Below are positions 1-7,811 of a stretch of 25,278 nucleotides of DNA, one piece after another. The DNA comes from Treponema sp. GTDB taxonomy: Bacteria; Spirochaetota; Spirochaetia; Treponematales; Breznakiellaceae. A program made the translations under genes and the position numbers. The notes under the pieces are model-generated. The model ran no database searches. It had not been told where the DNA came from and saw nothing but the letters and a program-made list of their open reading frames with translations. The stretch covers positions 1-25,278 of the forward strand of contig JAITQR010000188.1 in NCBI GenBank assembly GCA_031288815.1, given 5' to 3'. Each line of letters starts with the position of its first letter. Within the stretch, counting starts at the first letter, position 1.

Positions 1-14
1 TTAACGAATCTGAT

Positions 15-44
15 CCTTCGTGTACCTTTGTGCGCCTTCGTGGT
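15..44. repeat. Three tandem copies of a 10-bp unit, CCTTYGTGNN
   Basis: Three adjacent decamers, ccttcgtgta, cctttgtgcg and ccttcgtggt, follow one another with an exact 10-bp period. On the minus strand this reads as repeated CACGAAGG or CACAAAGG units, ending next to ttaacc. I recall similar ACACGAAGG-type strings scattered in environmental bacterial genomes, but that is memory and not a search. No gene can be assigned to it; it may belong to a feature left of the window. Confidence 0.6.
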
Positions 45-104
45 TAATATTCTTCATTCCTGGTTTCTCTCTTACCCGGCTGTTTAGTTCAATCAAGGTA
101 CTAG

Positions 105-152
105 CGGCCCGTCAGGGCCGTTACGTAACAAAATCCGGCGCGCCACGGCGCG
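105..152. other. Cluster of three GC-rich palindromes upstream of the cofactor-protein gene
   Basis: Three dyad symmetries lie in 48 bp: a perfect 6-bp stem with loop gtca (105-120), the 10-bp palindrome gttacgtaac (120-129), and cgcgcc-ac-ggcgcg (139-152). They end 12 bp before the ribosome binding site of the gene starting at 176. There is no T-run, so an intrinsic terminator is unlikely. A structured leader or a REP-like element is possible. Confidence 0.5.
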
Positions 153-175
153 GGAAAATCGCGAAGGAGTTACCG

Positions 176-550
176 GTGAGTTGGAGAGTGGCGGTTACCA
201 GCGCCGATGGGGTTTTGATCAACCAGCACTACGGCCATGCCCGGTGCTTTCTCATTTACGATCTGGAGAGGGACGGAACCGGCGTCCTGGCGGAAAGGCG
301 GGAAGTCAGCCCCTGGTGCAGCGGCGACAACCGCGAGGACGAAGAACCCGGTACGTCGGGAATCGCCAGGGATATCGCCGACTGCGCGGCGGTACTGACC
401 GCCCGGATCGGGCCTCCGGCCCGGAAGAAGCTTGAGCTTTCCGGCGTATCGGTTTTCGAGGAACATTCCGCTATCGATGATGCTCTGAAAAAACTGGCCC
501 TCTATTACTCAAGAACCCGGCAGCCTGAACAACAGCACGGGAGCCTGTAG
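176..550 (+). CDS. NifX/NifB-C-type dinitrogenase iron-molybdenum cofactor domain protein
   Basis: A 124-residue single-domain protein of the Nitro_FeMo-Co fold, which binds or carries iron-sulfur/FeMo-cofactor precursors during nitrogenase maturation; many homologues have no proven role. The opening WRVAVTSADGVLINQHYGHA and the following FLIYDL match the family hallmark (VAV-S-DG---NQHFGHA--F-IY). The later run IADCAAVLTARIGPPARKKL matches the usual DC-AVL---IG---R--L segment. The GTG start is chosen over an in-frame ATG at 20 because aaggag sits 6 bp before it and homology starts there. The reading frame extends upstream without homology. Termite-gut treponemes include nitrogen fixers, so a nif link is plausible, but no other nif gene is in the window. 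Confidence 0.75.
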   Translation: MSWRVAVTSADGVLINQHYGHARCFLIYDLERDGTGVLAERREVSPWCSGDNREDEEPGTSGIARDIADCAAVLTARIGPPARKKLELSGVSVFEEHSAIDDALKKLALYYSRTRQPEQQHGSL

Positions 551-565
551 CGCTTTGTCATCAAA

Positions 566-598
566 GGCGGGTCCCTACGGCCCGTTCCCGGGTTTTTT
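566..598 (+). terminator. Possible intrinsic terminator of the cofactor-protein gene
   Basis: Two alternative short stems (cgggtc/ggcccg and cccg-ttcc-cggg) run into tttttt at 593-598, 43 bp after the stop codon. The stem next to the T-run is only 4 bp, so efficiency is doubtful. Confidence 0.4.
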
Positions 599-822
599 AC
601 ATTTTGAAGACCTGTTGTCCTCGCATTAAGCGGGCCATCCAGCCCGCTTTGCTCCCCCTTCAGCCCCGCGAAATCCAGAATAACCGTTTCAGGTTATACC
701 CAAGGCTATACGATAGTCATAACCGGCCTTCAGCCTAAATGGCCAAAGGCGACTGTAGCCAAAACCGTGACATTTTTGGGGGCTTCCGGTTTTCTTACGT
801 TAACATGGCTTAATTGGAATGC

Positions 823-850
823 TTGACATTCCTCTCTATTGCGGTACATC
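823..850 (+). promoter_or_regulatory. Sigma-70-type promoter for the hexosaminidase gene
   Basis: A perfect -35 ttgaca (823-828) is followed after 16 bp by a moderate -10 tacatc (845-850). Transcription would start near 857 and give a leader of about 120 nt. Confidence 0.5.
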
Positions 851-869
851 CTGGACGAACGGAAAATAG

Positions 870-887
870 TGTATATTAAAGTATACA
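870..887. promoter_or_regulatory. Operator-like inverted repeat TGTATA-N6-TATACA
   Basis: A perfect 6-6-6 dyad, tgtata-ttaaag-tataca, lies about 20 bp after the predicted -10 element of the hexosaminidase promoter. This is a typical place for a repressor site. The regulator is unknown and no regulator gene is adjacent. Confidence 0.45.
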
Positions 888-940
888 TTCACTTTTAAAC
901 AGCGGGCGGGCCGTCCGAGTCGGCCGTGTCGCGTTTATCA

Positions 941-959
941 TTCCTTACAGGATAAGGAA
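941..959 (+). promoter_or_regulatory. Leader hairpin just before the hexosaminidase ribosome binding site
   Basis: ttcctta (941-947) and taaggaa (953-959) form a perfect 7-bp stem with a 5-nt loop, ending a few bases before the SD agggag at 965-970. The upper arm is pyrimidine-rich and could also compete for purine-rich SD bases. Confidence 0.5.
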
Positions 960-976
960 GCAGTAGGGAGCGAAGC

Positions 977-2494
977 ATGGATTTATCGTTACATGTTATT
1001 CCGGCGCCCCAGTCGGTTTTATACCGGGAGGGGCTCTTTCGATCGGGGGGGATCCCCGTCATAACCGGAGAGGAGGCTTTTCGGAACACCATGGCCCTTG
1101 CCGGGGAGCAGCTCCGGGCGGACACCGGGGAGACGGAGAACCGGGAAAACCCGGCGGGGACAAAAAAGATCATCTGCAAAAAGCTTGAGTGCCAGGAGGA
1201 AGAATTCTACCGGCTTAAAATAAACCCGGAAACCATAAGCCTTGAGGCTTCCGGGGAGAGGGGGCTCTACCAGGGGTTCCAGACCCTGCGGCAGCTTTTC
1301 CTTTCCGCCGGAAAAGAGGGAACGGAGGGAGCGTTTGAAATCCCCTGCGCCGAGATTGAGGATCGGCCCCGTTTCCCCTGGCGGGGTTTTATGCTGGACA
1401 CTTCCCGGCATTTCTATTCGGTTGAGTTTGTCAAAAAACTTATCGACACCCTTTCCCTCCACCATATAAACAAATTTCACTGGCACCTTACCGACGATCA
1501 GGGCTGGCGCTTTCCGGTAGAGGCTTACCCGCTCTTAACCGAAATAGGTTCCCGGCGTTTGGACAGCCGCCGGGAGGGCCGGTATACCGGCGAGGGTTTT
1601 TATACTTCCGGCGATATCCGGGAAATAGTCGCCTGGGCCGCCGCCAGACAGGTGGAGGTGATTCCCGAAGTAGACCTTCCCGGGCACACCAGCGCCGTTC
1701 TTGCCGCCTATCCCGGTCTGGGCTGTACCGGCGGCCCCTACCGGGTAGAGGATCGGTTCGGCATTCGGGAAGACGTGCTGTGCGCGGGAAACGACGGGAT
1801 CTTCGATTTTTTTGACGCGGTTTTCGATACCCTCCGCGGCCTTTTCCCCTCTCCCTACGTACACATCGGCGGGGACGAGGTACGGTTTAGCCGCTGGGAA
1901 GCCTGTCCCAAGTGCCGGAACCGGCTTGCCGGCCTGGGGCTTAAAAATTCCCGGGAACTCCAAAGCTGGATAAGCGTAAGGCTCGCGGAAATGCTCGCCG
2001 GGCGGGGAAAGATCGCCATAGGCTGGGACGAGGTACTTGAGGATACGGAGCAATACCCCTTGCCGAAGGATGTGGTGGTTATGTCCTGGCGGGGGCCTAA
2101 AGGGGGAATCAACGCCAGCCGCCTGGGCCACCGGGTAATTATGACCCCCAATACCCAGGGTTGTTACCTGGATTACAAACACAAGGCGGATCCTGAAGAG
2201 CCGGGACAGTTGGGGATCTCCTCACTTTACCAGGGGTATACCCTGGAGCCGGTCCCCCCGGACTTGAGCGGGGAAGAGGCCGCCCGTATCCTTGGGGGCC
2301 AGGGCAACCTCTGGTCCGAATTGATCTACGCGGGAAAAATCGCCGAATACATGATCTTTCCCCGGATTTGCGCCCTGGCCGAAACTTTCTGGACTATCCG
2401 GGACACGAAAAATTTTGAGGAATTTCAGGGCCGTCTCAGGGTACATCAAAGGCGTTTGGATCGCCTGGGGCTACTCCAATACCGGGAAACCTAG
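977..2494 (+). CDS. Beta-N-acetylhexosaminidase, GH20 family, cytoplasmic
   Basis: A 505-residue glycoside hydrolase expected to release terminal beta-linked GlcNAc or GalNAc from chitin-, glycan- or peptidoglycan-derived oligosaccharides. It shows an N-terminal GH20b-type domain (about residues 5-130, opening VIPAPQSV) and the catalytic barrel, which begins near RPRFPWRGFMLDTSRHF. The motif HIGGDE at 296-301 carries the catalytic Asp300-Glu301 pair used in substrate-assisted catalysis. FHWHLTDDQGWR, EVDLPGHT and, near the end, GGQGNLWSE are also family hallmarks. The ATG at 977 follows SD agggag at 6 bp. There is no signal peptide, so it probably acts on imported oligosaccharides. It is monocistronic, with its own promoter, operator-like palindrome and leader hairpin. 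Exact substrate cannot be read from sequence. Confidence 0.93.
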   Translation: MDLSLHVIPAPQSVLYREGLFRSGGIPVITGEEAFRNTMALAGEQLRADTGETENRENPAGTKKIICKKLECQEEEFYRLKINPETISLEASGERGLYQGFQTLRQLFLSAGKEGTEGAFEIPCAEIEDRPRFPWRGFMLDTSRHFYSVEFVKKLIDTLSLHHINKFHWHLTDDQGWRFPVEAYPLLTEIGSRRLDSRREGRYTGEGFYTSGDIREIVAWAAARQVEVIPEVDLPGHTSAVLAAYPGLGCTGGPYRVEDRFGIREDVLCAGNDGIFDFFDAVFDTLRGLFPSPYVHIGGDEVRFSRWEACPKCRNRLAGLGLKNSRELQSWISVRLAEMLAGRGKIAIGWDEVLEDTEQYPLPKDVVVMSWRGPKGGINASRLGHRVIMTPNTQGCYLDYKHKADPEEPGQLGISSLYQGYTLEPVPPDLSGEEAARILGGQGNLWSELIYAGKIAEYMIFPRICALAETFWTIRDTKNFEEFQGRLRVHQRRLDRLGLLQYRET

Positions 2495-2507
2495 GAGCCT
2501 GCCGGGA

Positions 2508-2570
2508 GCGGGTTTTTTGCACGGGGCGGCCTGGCGCCCCTTTATGCAAAAAAGCCCCGATTATCGGGCT
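2508..2570. terminator. Nested hairpins after the hexosaminidase gene, possibly bidirectional terminator
   Basis: A 14-nt arm ending ttttttgca (2508-2521) pairs 12 of 14 with tgcaaaaaagcccc (2545-2558). Inside it is a perfect ggggcg/cgcccc stem (2523-2540). A second stem, agccc-ga/tc-gggct with a bulge, covers 2553-2570 and competes with the outer right arm. The T-run and A-run in the arms fit termination in either direction. Confidence 0.5.
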
Positions 2571-2582
2571 ATAAAATTGTCC

Positions 2583-2611
2583 TTCATTTCCTGGCCTTAT
2601 CGTTGTATACT
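2583..2611 (+). promoter_or_regulatory. Candidate -10 element for a leaderless FIST transcript
   Basis: tatact at 2606-2611 is a five-of-six -10 match, with only a weak -35 (ttcatt, 2583-2588) at 17 bp. The expected start is near 2618, which is itself the A of an ATG. No SD precedes either ATG (2612 or 2618). Confidence 0.4.
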
Positions 2612-2617
2612 ATGGGT

Positions 2618-3793
2618 ATGATTGAAATGATAACGGCCCATACGGGGGAAATCGACGATACCGAGGCGGCGGCGGCGGAGCTTATAGCCCAGATCGAGGC
2701 GGGAAAGGGGCTGCGGAAATATTCCATCGGCTTGATAAGTTGTTTCGCCGATTTTATCAGCTCCGGTTTAATAAAGGAACTGGCGAAAAAACTGCCTTTT
2801 GAAATTCTGGGAGCCACCACATTGGCCAGTGAAGACGGGGATGTCCAGGGAGAAACCCTTCTGATCCTGAGCATCCTAACCAGCGACGAGATTGAATTTG
2901 TCACCGGCCTTACCGAGCCCATTACCGGGGAAGATCCGGAACTGCTCCGCCGGGCCTATGAAAAAACCACCGGAACCAGGCGGGAAAAGCCCGCCTTTAT
3001 GCTCGCTTTCGCTCCCCTTCTGATGAACGTAAGCGGCGACTTCTTCGCGGAAGCCTGGACTGATATTACCGGTAACGTGCCTGTCTTCGGTACCCTCGCG
3101 GTGGATCATAACACGGATTACCATGAATCCCAGACCATTTTAAACGAACAAACGTTCCGGGATCGTTTTGTGTTTGCCCTGGTCTACGGCAATATTAACC
3201 CCTCCTTTATTGTCGGCGGTATTTCCGAAAACAAAATCTTCCGGGAAAAGGGAGTGGTTACCGCGTCCCATGGAAACCAGCTCCAGGAAGTCAACGGCGT
3301 TTCGGTGGCGGATTATCTTAGCAGCCTGGGGCTGTCAAAAAACAAGGATGGAATCATCGAAGGGATCAACTCCTTCCCCTTTATCCTGGACTACAACGAC
3401 GGCGCCCAGCCGGTTATACGGGTCATGTTCGCCATTACCCCGGAAGGCTACGCGGTCTGCGGCGGAAAGATGCCTGTGGGAGCCTCCCTGACGGTGGGCG
3501 GCATTAACGCGGAAGAGGTGCTCAATACCACCGAAGAAACCCTGAAGCTCGCCCTGGCAATAGGGGAAAGCAACGGCAGCAAACACGGCATGCTGATTTT
3601 CTCCTGCGTGGGCCGCTTTTTTGTACAAGGCTTTGATACCGCCGCGGAAATGAAAAAGGTTAAGAAAGTGCTGGAGAACAAACTGCCCTTTCATTTCGCC
3701 TACTCCGGTACCGAACTGTGTCCGGTATACGGAAGCGATAGGGCCGTCTATAACCGAAGCCACAACGATACTATTATAATCTGTATTTTCTGA
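2618..3793 (+). CDS. FIST-domain sensory protein
   Basis: A 391-residue soluble protein with the FIST_N plus FIST_C layout (F-box and intracellular signal transduction domains), thought to bind small ligands such as amino acids and pass the signal to partner proteins. FIST_N covers roughly residues 25-200, with [10 protein letters not shown] and the [14 protein letters not shown] segment typical of the family. FIST_C covers about 215-370, with [12 protein letters not shown] and a cysteine-containing [10 protein letters not shown] strand. The end [10 protein letters not shown] is also characteristic. There is no signal peptide or membrane segment. The start is uncertain: ATG 2618, ATG 2612 or TTG 2603, none with an SD. 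The next gene, 35 bp on, is a hybrid histidine kinase, so this is probably its input module as a separate protein. Confidence 0.85.
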   Translation: MIEMITAHTGEIDDTEAAAAELIAQIEAGKGLRKYSIGLISCFADFISSGLIKELAKKLPFEILGATTLASEDGDVQGETLLILSILTSDEIEFVTGLTEPITGEDPELLRRAYEKTTGTRREKPAFMLAFAPLLMNVSGDFFAEAWTDITGNVPVFGTLAVDHNTDYHESQTILNEQTFRDRFVFALVYGNINPSFIVGGISENKIFREKGVVTASHGNQLQEVNGVSVADYLSSLGLSKNKDGIIEGINSFPFILDYNDGAQPVIRVMFAITPEGYAVCGGKMPVGASLTVGGINAEEVLNTTEETLKLALAIGESNGSKHGMLIFSCVGRFFVQGFDTAAEMKKVKKVLENKLPFHFAYSGTELCPVYGSDRAVYNRSHNDTIIICIF

Positions 3794-3828
3794 GACCCTG
3801 CTTGGAATGGAGCCAAAGATCTGGACTT

Positions 3829-5538
3829 ATGGGTGAACCGGAGAACCTGCGGAATGAGTTAAAAAAAGCGCAGATAACCATAAAAAAACTGGAACGTGAA
3901 CTCAAACTGGCTAACATCACCATAGATCGCAACAAGGTTGCCGAAGCGGTGAAAGAAAATTTAAGCAGGATGGTGGCCGATAAAAAGTCCGAACTTGAAA
4001 AATACATGAACCTTCTTCTGGAAAACTGCCCGGATATCATCATGCTTTTTGACCAGAACGGAAAGATAGTATACTGTACCGATGTCTTTCTGAAACGCAG
4101 TCATATTCCCGGCTTCGGCATCATACAGGGCTTTACCTATAACACGCTTTTTGCCCCCTTTACATCCCGCGATTTTCTTGCCCAAATCGACGGCATATAC
4201 AGCCAAACCTTCATAAGGATAAAACCTATCCTCGCCAATGAGACCATTGATTTCGGCAGGGACGGCAATCCCCGGGATTACAGCATACAGGTAACACCCA
4301 TGATAAACGACAAGGGCCGGCCCATGGGGATCATGGTGTTGTTTTACGATAGCACCGAACTCCTGGCGGCAAAGCGGGAAGCGGAACGGGCCAATATCGC
4401 GAAGTCGGATTTTCTGGCCACCGTATCCCATGAAATCCGCACTCCCATGAACGCCATCATCGGCGTCTCCGCCATGCTGAGAAGCACCAGCCTGGATAAA
4501 CAACAGCTTGGCTATCTTAAGAATATTGAAAATTCCTCCCGGCTCCTCCTGGGCCTCATCAACGATATTCTCGATTTCTCCAAGATAGAGGCGGGAAAAC
4601 TGGAACTTATCCCCGAATACTTCAGCCTGCCGGGCTTGCTGCAGCATTTGCAGAATATGTTTGAACTCCTTTTCCTGGATAAAAAACTGGAGTTCCACTG
4701 CGAATGGGGAAAGGATCTTCCGGAAGTGGTTTACGGGGATGAAAAACGGATCAGCCAAATTATTACCAACCTGCTGAACAACGCCCTCAAGTACACGGAA
4801 AAGGGAGGGGTAAGCTTCAGGGTCTGGACAGACTCGCCGGGCGACACGGCGCTTATCCGCTTCGCCGTGGAAGATACCGGCATCGGCATACGGCAGGACG
4901 CCCTCCCCCGGCTCTTTACCGCCTTTGAACAGCTTGACCCGGTACGGAACAAAAAGATCGTCGGTACGGGCCTGGGCCTGGTTATCACAAAAAGACTCTG
5001 CGGGATGATGAAGGGAACCATCACCGTTGAAAGCGAATATAACAAGGGGTCCGTGTTTACCGCCGTGTTGCCCCTAAAGACAGGCAGCCCGGCGGATCTT
5101 CCCCGGAAAGAACCTCTGCTTGTGGAGTTCACCGCGCCGGAAGCCCGGGTGCTTTTGGTGGACGATATCGACATCAACCTGGAGGTGGCGACCTTCCTCC
5201 TCAACGTCTACGACATCGATCCCCATAGGGCAAAAAGCGGCGTTGAGGCGATTGAACTGGCCGTCAAAAACGATTACGACCTTATCCTCATGGATCACAT
5301 GATGCCCGAAATGGACGGCGTTGAGGCGACCCATCAGATCAGGGCCATGGGCGGTTCACGGGCCAATGTGCCCATAATCGCCTTAACCGCCAACGCCGTC
5401 AGCGGCGCCCGGGAGATGTTCCTGTCCAACGGCTTCACCGACTTCCTCTCAAAACCGATGGATTCCGATGCCCTGGCCGCGTGCCTCCTGAAATGGCTGC
5501 CCGAAAGACTCATCGTTACGAAAAAGAACAGGCCCTAG
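3829..5538 (+). CDS. Soluble hybrid histidine kinase (coiled coil, PAS, HisKA, HATPase, receiver)
   Basis: A 569-residue sensor kinase with no membrane segments. In order: a charged heptad-rich coiled coil (about residues 5-60), a PAS domain (about 62-180), a HisKA dimerisation helix with [10 protein letters not shown] and phosphoacceptor His201, an ATPase domain with N-box [15 protein letters not shown]1 VEDTGIGI and G2 GTGLGLVI, and a C-terminal receiver with the acidic VDD pair, phosphoacceptor Asp489 ([13 protein letters not shown]) and Lys in FLSKPMD. It should autophosphorylate on His and pass phosphate to its own receiver; the next relay partner is not in the window. The start is uncertain: ATG 3829 is preferred, TTG 3802 is possible, and neither has a clear SD. 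It forms a unit with the FIST gene and ends 14 bp from the convergent antiporter. Confidence 0.92.
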   Translation: MGEPENLRNELKKAQITIKKLERELKLANITIDRNKVAEAVKENLSRMVADKKSELEKYMNLLLENCPDIIMLFDQNGKIVYCTDVFLKRSHIPGFGIIQGFTYNTLFAPFTSRDFLAQIDGIYSQTFIRIKPILANETIDFGRDGNPRDYSIQVTPMINDKGRPMGIMVLFYDSTELLAAKREAERANIAKSDFLATVSHEIRTPMNAIIGVSAMLRSTSLDKQQLGYLKNIENSSRLLLGLINDILDFSKIEAGKLELIPEYFSLPGLLQHLQNMFELLFLDKKLEFHCEWGKDLPEVVYGDEKRISQIITNLLNNALKYTEKGGVSFRVWTDSPGDTALIRFAVEDTGIGIRQDALPRLFTAFEQLDPVRNKKIVGTGLGLVITKRLCGMMKGTITVESEYNKGSVFTAVLPLKTGSPADLPRKEPLLVEFTAPEARVLLVDDIDINLEVATFLLNVYDIDPHRAKSGVEAIELAVKNDYDLILMDHMMPEMDGVEATHQIRAMGGSRANVPIIALTANAVSGAREMFLSNGFTDFLSKPMDSDALAACLLKWLPERLIVTKKNRP

Positions 5539-5552
5539 AACATATTTCTTAC

Positions 5553-7109
5553 TCAGCGCCGGGAAGTACCCGGCATGAGCTTTGGAAGGGCGATCAGAAT
5601 GCCGCACAGCAATACCAGGCAGATGGGCAGCGTAATCCCGACGCTGAGCCCAAACCCAAGGGGCGCGGTAACTCCCGCGACAATATAGCCGGCAAAGCAG
5701 ACCGCCGCCACCGTAAGGGCAGAGGGTATCTGGGTTGCCACATGGCTCATGTGGTTACAGCCCGCGCCGGTAGAAGAAAGGATTGTGGTGTCCGAAATGG
5801 GGGAACAATGATCGCCGAACACCGAGCCCGCGAGAACCGCCGAAAGCGAAGTAACCGAAAGAAAAGGCGCCACAATATCGCAGACCGCAATCGTGATGGG
5901 GATGAGAATGCCGAAAGTACCCCAGGCGGTACCGGTGGCGAACGACAGGCCCGACGCTATGACAAACATGATCGCGGGGATCAGCACCACCGGGAGATTC
6001 GACCGCTGTACCAGGTCCGCCACATACGGGCCTGTCGCCAGAAGATCCCGGCATACCCCGCTGATAGTCCAGGCCAGGGACAGGATGATGAGGGCGCTCA
6101 CCATGGATTTTACCCCGTCCACGATCCCGGCAAAGAATTCGGTAAAACTCATCAATTTACGGGGAACAAAAACGAAAAAAGCCACAAAAAGCGCGCCAAA
6201 CCCTCCCAGGGCAAGGGCCGCGCCGGCGTCCGTGTCGCCGAAGGCGTCAAAAAGATTTTTGCCTTCCCAAAAACCGCCGTAGTAAAGCATCGCCAGCACG
6301 GAAAAAATTACCAAAAACAGCACGGGTACAATAAGGTCAAACACCGTTCCCCTTTTGGAGATCTTTTCTTTATCGACCAAGTCGTTTCCGGTATCAGTAA
6401 TGTTCCCGGATACTCCCCGCTCCTCCGCGTCGCGCTCCGCCCGCGCCATGGGACCAAAGTCGCCGTTTTTCCGCAGGTTGAGCCACAATACCATGGTAAG
6501 GGTAAGTACCGCGTACAGGTTCATGGGAATGGAACCCACAAAGGCCTGCATGCCCGTGATTCCCGTCTGGGTGGGATAATAGGATATGACCGACGCCGCC
6601 CATGACGAGATGGGCGCGATGATGCACACCGGCGCCGCGGTGGCGTCAATAATGTAGGCGAGTTTTTCCCGGGACATATTGTATTTGTCGGTAACGGGCT
6701 TCATCACCGTACCTACCGCCAGGCAGTTAAAATAATCGTCAATAAAAATCAGAATACCCAGGAGTCCGGCGGCGAAACCCGCGCTCCGTTTGCTTTTCAG
6801 TCTTTTTGCCGCCCAGTTTCCGTAGGCCGCCGAACCGCCCGCCCGGGTGATCAACACGACCAGCGCCCCAAGCATTGCCAGGAAGATCACCATGGAAGCG
6901 TTTACGCCAACCTTCGCGATCATCAAGTCAATCGTAATATGCAGCGTCCCCGCCGCCCCTAGTCCCGCAAGGACGCTGTAAATCAGGGTTCCCGAAAGGA
7001 TACCCAATAAAAGCGAGAAAATGACTTCTTTGGTAATCAAGGCCAGCGAAATGGCAATAATTGGCGGCAGGACAGACAACCACCCGGCCGGAACCGCTTG
7101 AAAATCCAT
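5553..7109 (-). CDS. nhaC: NhaC-family Na+/H+ antiporter
   Basis: A 518-residue inner-membrane protein with about 11-12 hydrophobic segments. It is expected to exchange sodium (or a related substrate) for protons, for pH and sodium homeostasis. The segment SVFGDHCSPISDTTILSSTG near residue 430 is the NhaC-superfamily signature, and the FIDDYFNCLAVGTVMKP region near 125-145 is typical of the same group. Some members of this superfamily exchange organic substrates, so sodium is the default and not proven. SD aaggaggg lies just before the ATG. The gene follows the hemerythrin gene on the same strand by 133 bp and converges on the kinase gene. A perfect gccggg/cccggc stem (5558-5574) sits in its last codons. 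Confidence 0.88.
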   Translation of the reverse strand: MDFQAVPAGWLSVLPPIIAISLALITKEVIFSLLLGILSGTLIYSVLAGLGAAGTLHITIDLMIAKVGVNASMVIFLAMLGALVVLITRAGGSAAYGNWAAKRLKSKRSAGFAAGLLGILIFIDDYFNCLAVGTVMKPVTDKYNMSREKLAYIIDATAAPVCIIAPISSWAASVISYYPTQTGITGMQAFVGSIPMNLYAVLTLTMVLWLNLRKNGDFGPMARAERDAEERGVSGNITDTGNDLVDKEKISKRGTVFDLIVPVLFLVIFSVLAMLYYGGFWEGKNLFDAFGDTDAGAALALGGFGALFVAFFVFVPRKLMSFTEFFAGIVDGVKSMVSALIILSLAWTISGVCRDLLATGPYVADLVQRSNLPVVLIPAIMFVIASGLSFATGTAWGTFGILIPITIAVCDIVAPFLSVTSLSAVLAGSVFGDHCSPISDTTILSSTGAGCNHMSHVATQIPSALTVAAVCFAGYIVAGVTAPLGFGLSVGITLPICLVLLCGILIALPKLMPGTSRR

Positions 7110-7170
7110 AGTCCCTCCTTAATTTCCGCTTGGAAACAGCAAAATACGGAACATTTTGCAAGACTCGCAA

Positions 7171-7187
7171 GCCAACCGCTGGTTGGC
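7171..7187 (-). other. Hairpin between the hemerythrin and antiporter genes
   Basis: gccaacc-gct-ggttggc is a perfect 7-bp stem with a 3-nt loop in the 133-bp spacer. No U-run follows on the minus strand, so it is more likely an mRNA processing or stabilising stem, or a partial attenuator, than a full terminator. A weak promoter (ttgcga, 18 bp, tatttt) follows it on the minus strand and could give the antiporter its own transcript. Confidence 0.4.
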
Positions 7188-7242
7188 AGACAAGCAACCG
7201 GGTTGTCAAACAAATCTATTGTACGGCCTGGCTTCCAAGCTG

Positions 7243-7722
7243 TCAATCAGCAGCCCGACGCCGGGCTTTGGAGGAAGAAAAAACACCTTCGAGGAGCCCC
7301 TGTTTTTTAAGGCTGAAGATATAGTCGGCATAATGTTTGTCCTCTATGGCTATGTGGGAGAAGATCCAATCCCTGAGGTAGCGGACAAACACGTTGGGTA
7401 CGAATGTCTTGCCCTCCTGAAAGTTCTTTGTATCTTCCAGTATTTTTTTGACGAATCCTTCGTGCTGGTTTTTATGCGCCATCAATTCGGGGTATTTTAC
7501 GATTTCCATCATTTTTTCTTCCGTGGAAAAATGAATTACCACATAATCAACAATGTCTTTTAAAGTGTTCTTATAAGAGGATCGGGCAATAGCGCTCCCC
7601 TTCCGGCATTCACGGTAAAGCTCGTTGGTTATGCGGATAAGTTCCTGGTGCTGCTCGTCGATAAGGGGAATGTTCGTTAAATACCGTTTGCCCCATTTTA
7701 CAAAATCATTTGAATCTGCCAT
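7243..7722 (-). CDS. Bacteriohemerythrin
   Basis: A 159-residue single-domain hemerythrin that binds O2 at a non-haem di-iron centre. Roles include oxygen sensing, storage or scavenging, and iron handling. All seven expected ligands are visible in the correct spacing: His25 (IDEQHQEL), His64 and Glu68 (HFSTEEKMM), His83 and His87 (HKNQH), His123 and Asp128 (HIAIEDKH). The N-terminal Trp10 is also a family feature. The ATG has SD aaggag at 7 bp and a recognisable promoter at 7753-7781. The C-terminus after about residue 140 is charged and not conserved in type. It lacks signal peptide, membrane and methyl-accepting domains. An oxygen-handling role fits an anaerobe or microaerophile exposed to oxygen. 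Confidence 0.93.
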   Translation of the reverse strand: MADSNDFVKWGKRYLTNIPLIDEQHQELIRITNELYRECRKGSAIARSSYKNTLKDIVDYVVIHFSTEEKMMEIVKYPELMAHKNQHEGFVKKILEDTKNFQEGKTFVPNVFVRYLRDWIFSHIAIEDKHYADYIFSLKKQGLLEGVFSSSKARRRAAD

Positions 7723-7752
7723 AGATAACTCCTTGTGTATACCCTAATATGA

Positions 7753-7781
7753 AATATAATATATTCTGCCCTTTAGTGTAA
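7753..7781 (-). promoter_or_regulatory. Sigma-70-type promoter of the hemerythrin gene
   Basis: On the minus strand ttacac (7776-7781) is separated by exactly 17 bp from tatatt (7753-7758), in an AT-rich tract. The predicted start is near 7746 and gives a 24-nt leader containing the SD. Confidence 0.55.
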
Positions 7782-7811
7782 TATAGTAATAATAAAAATT
7801 ATCCGGAGCGG

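Larger units (their letters stand above)
551..976. other. Structured 426-bp intergenic region without a gene
   Basis: No coding sequence is supported here. The stretch has a weak GC hairpin followed by six T (581-598), a perfect 8-bp stem with loop catcca (628-649), and three alternating 6-bp arms ataacc/ggttat/ataacc (680-685, 692-697, 719-724), where the middle arm could pair with either neighbour. A 7-bp stem aaaaccg/cggtttt spans 761-793. The promoter, operator-like site and leader hairpin of the next gene follow. Confidence 0.5.

Noticed and set aside
20..175. N-terminal extension of the cofactor protein from ATG 20
   Set aside because: The extra 52 codons cover the hairpin cluster, lack homology, and the GTG at 176 has a good SD.
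551..822. Known riboswitch class upstream of the hexosaminidase gene
   Set aside because: Stems are present, but no recognised aptamer core was seen and the likely promoter lies downstream of them.
5481..6605. Long plus-strand frame opposite the antiporter gene
   Set aside because: It has highly charged, low-complexity translation with no domain and is a shadow of the NhaC coding strand.
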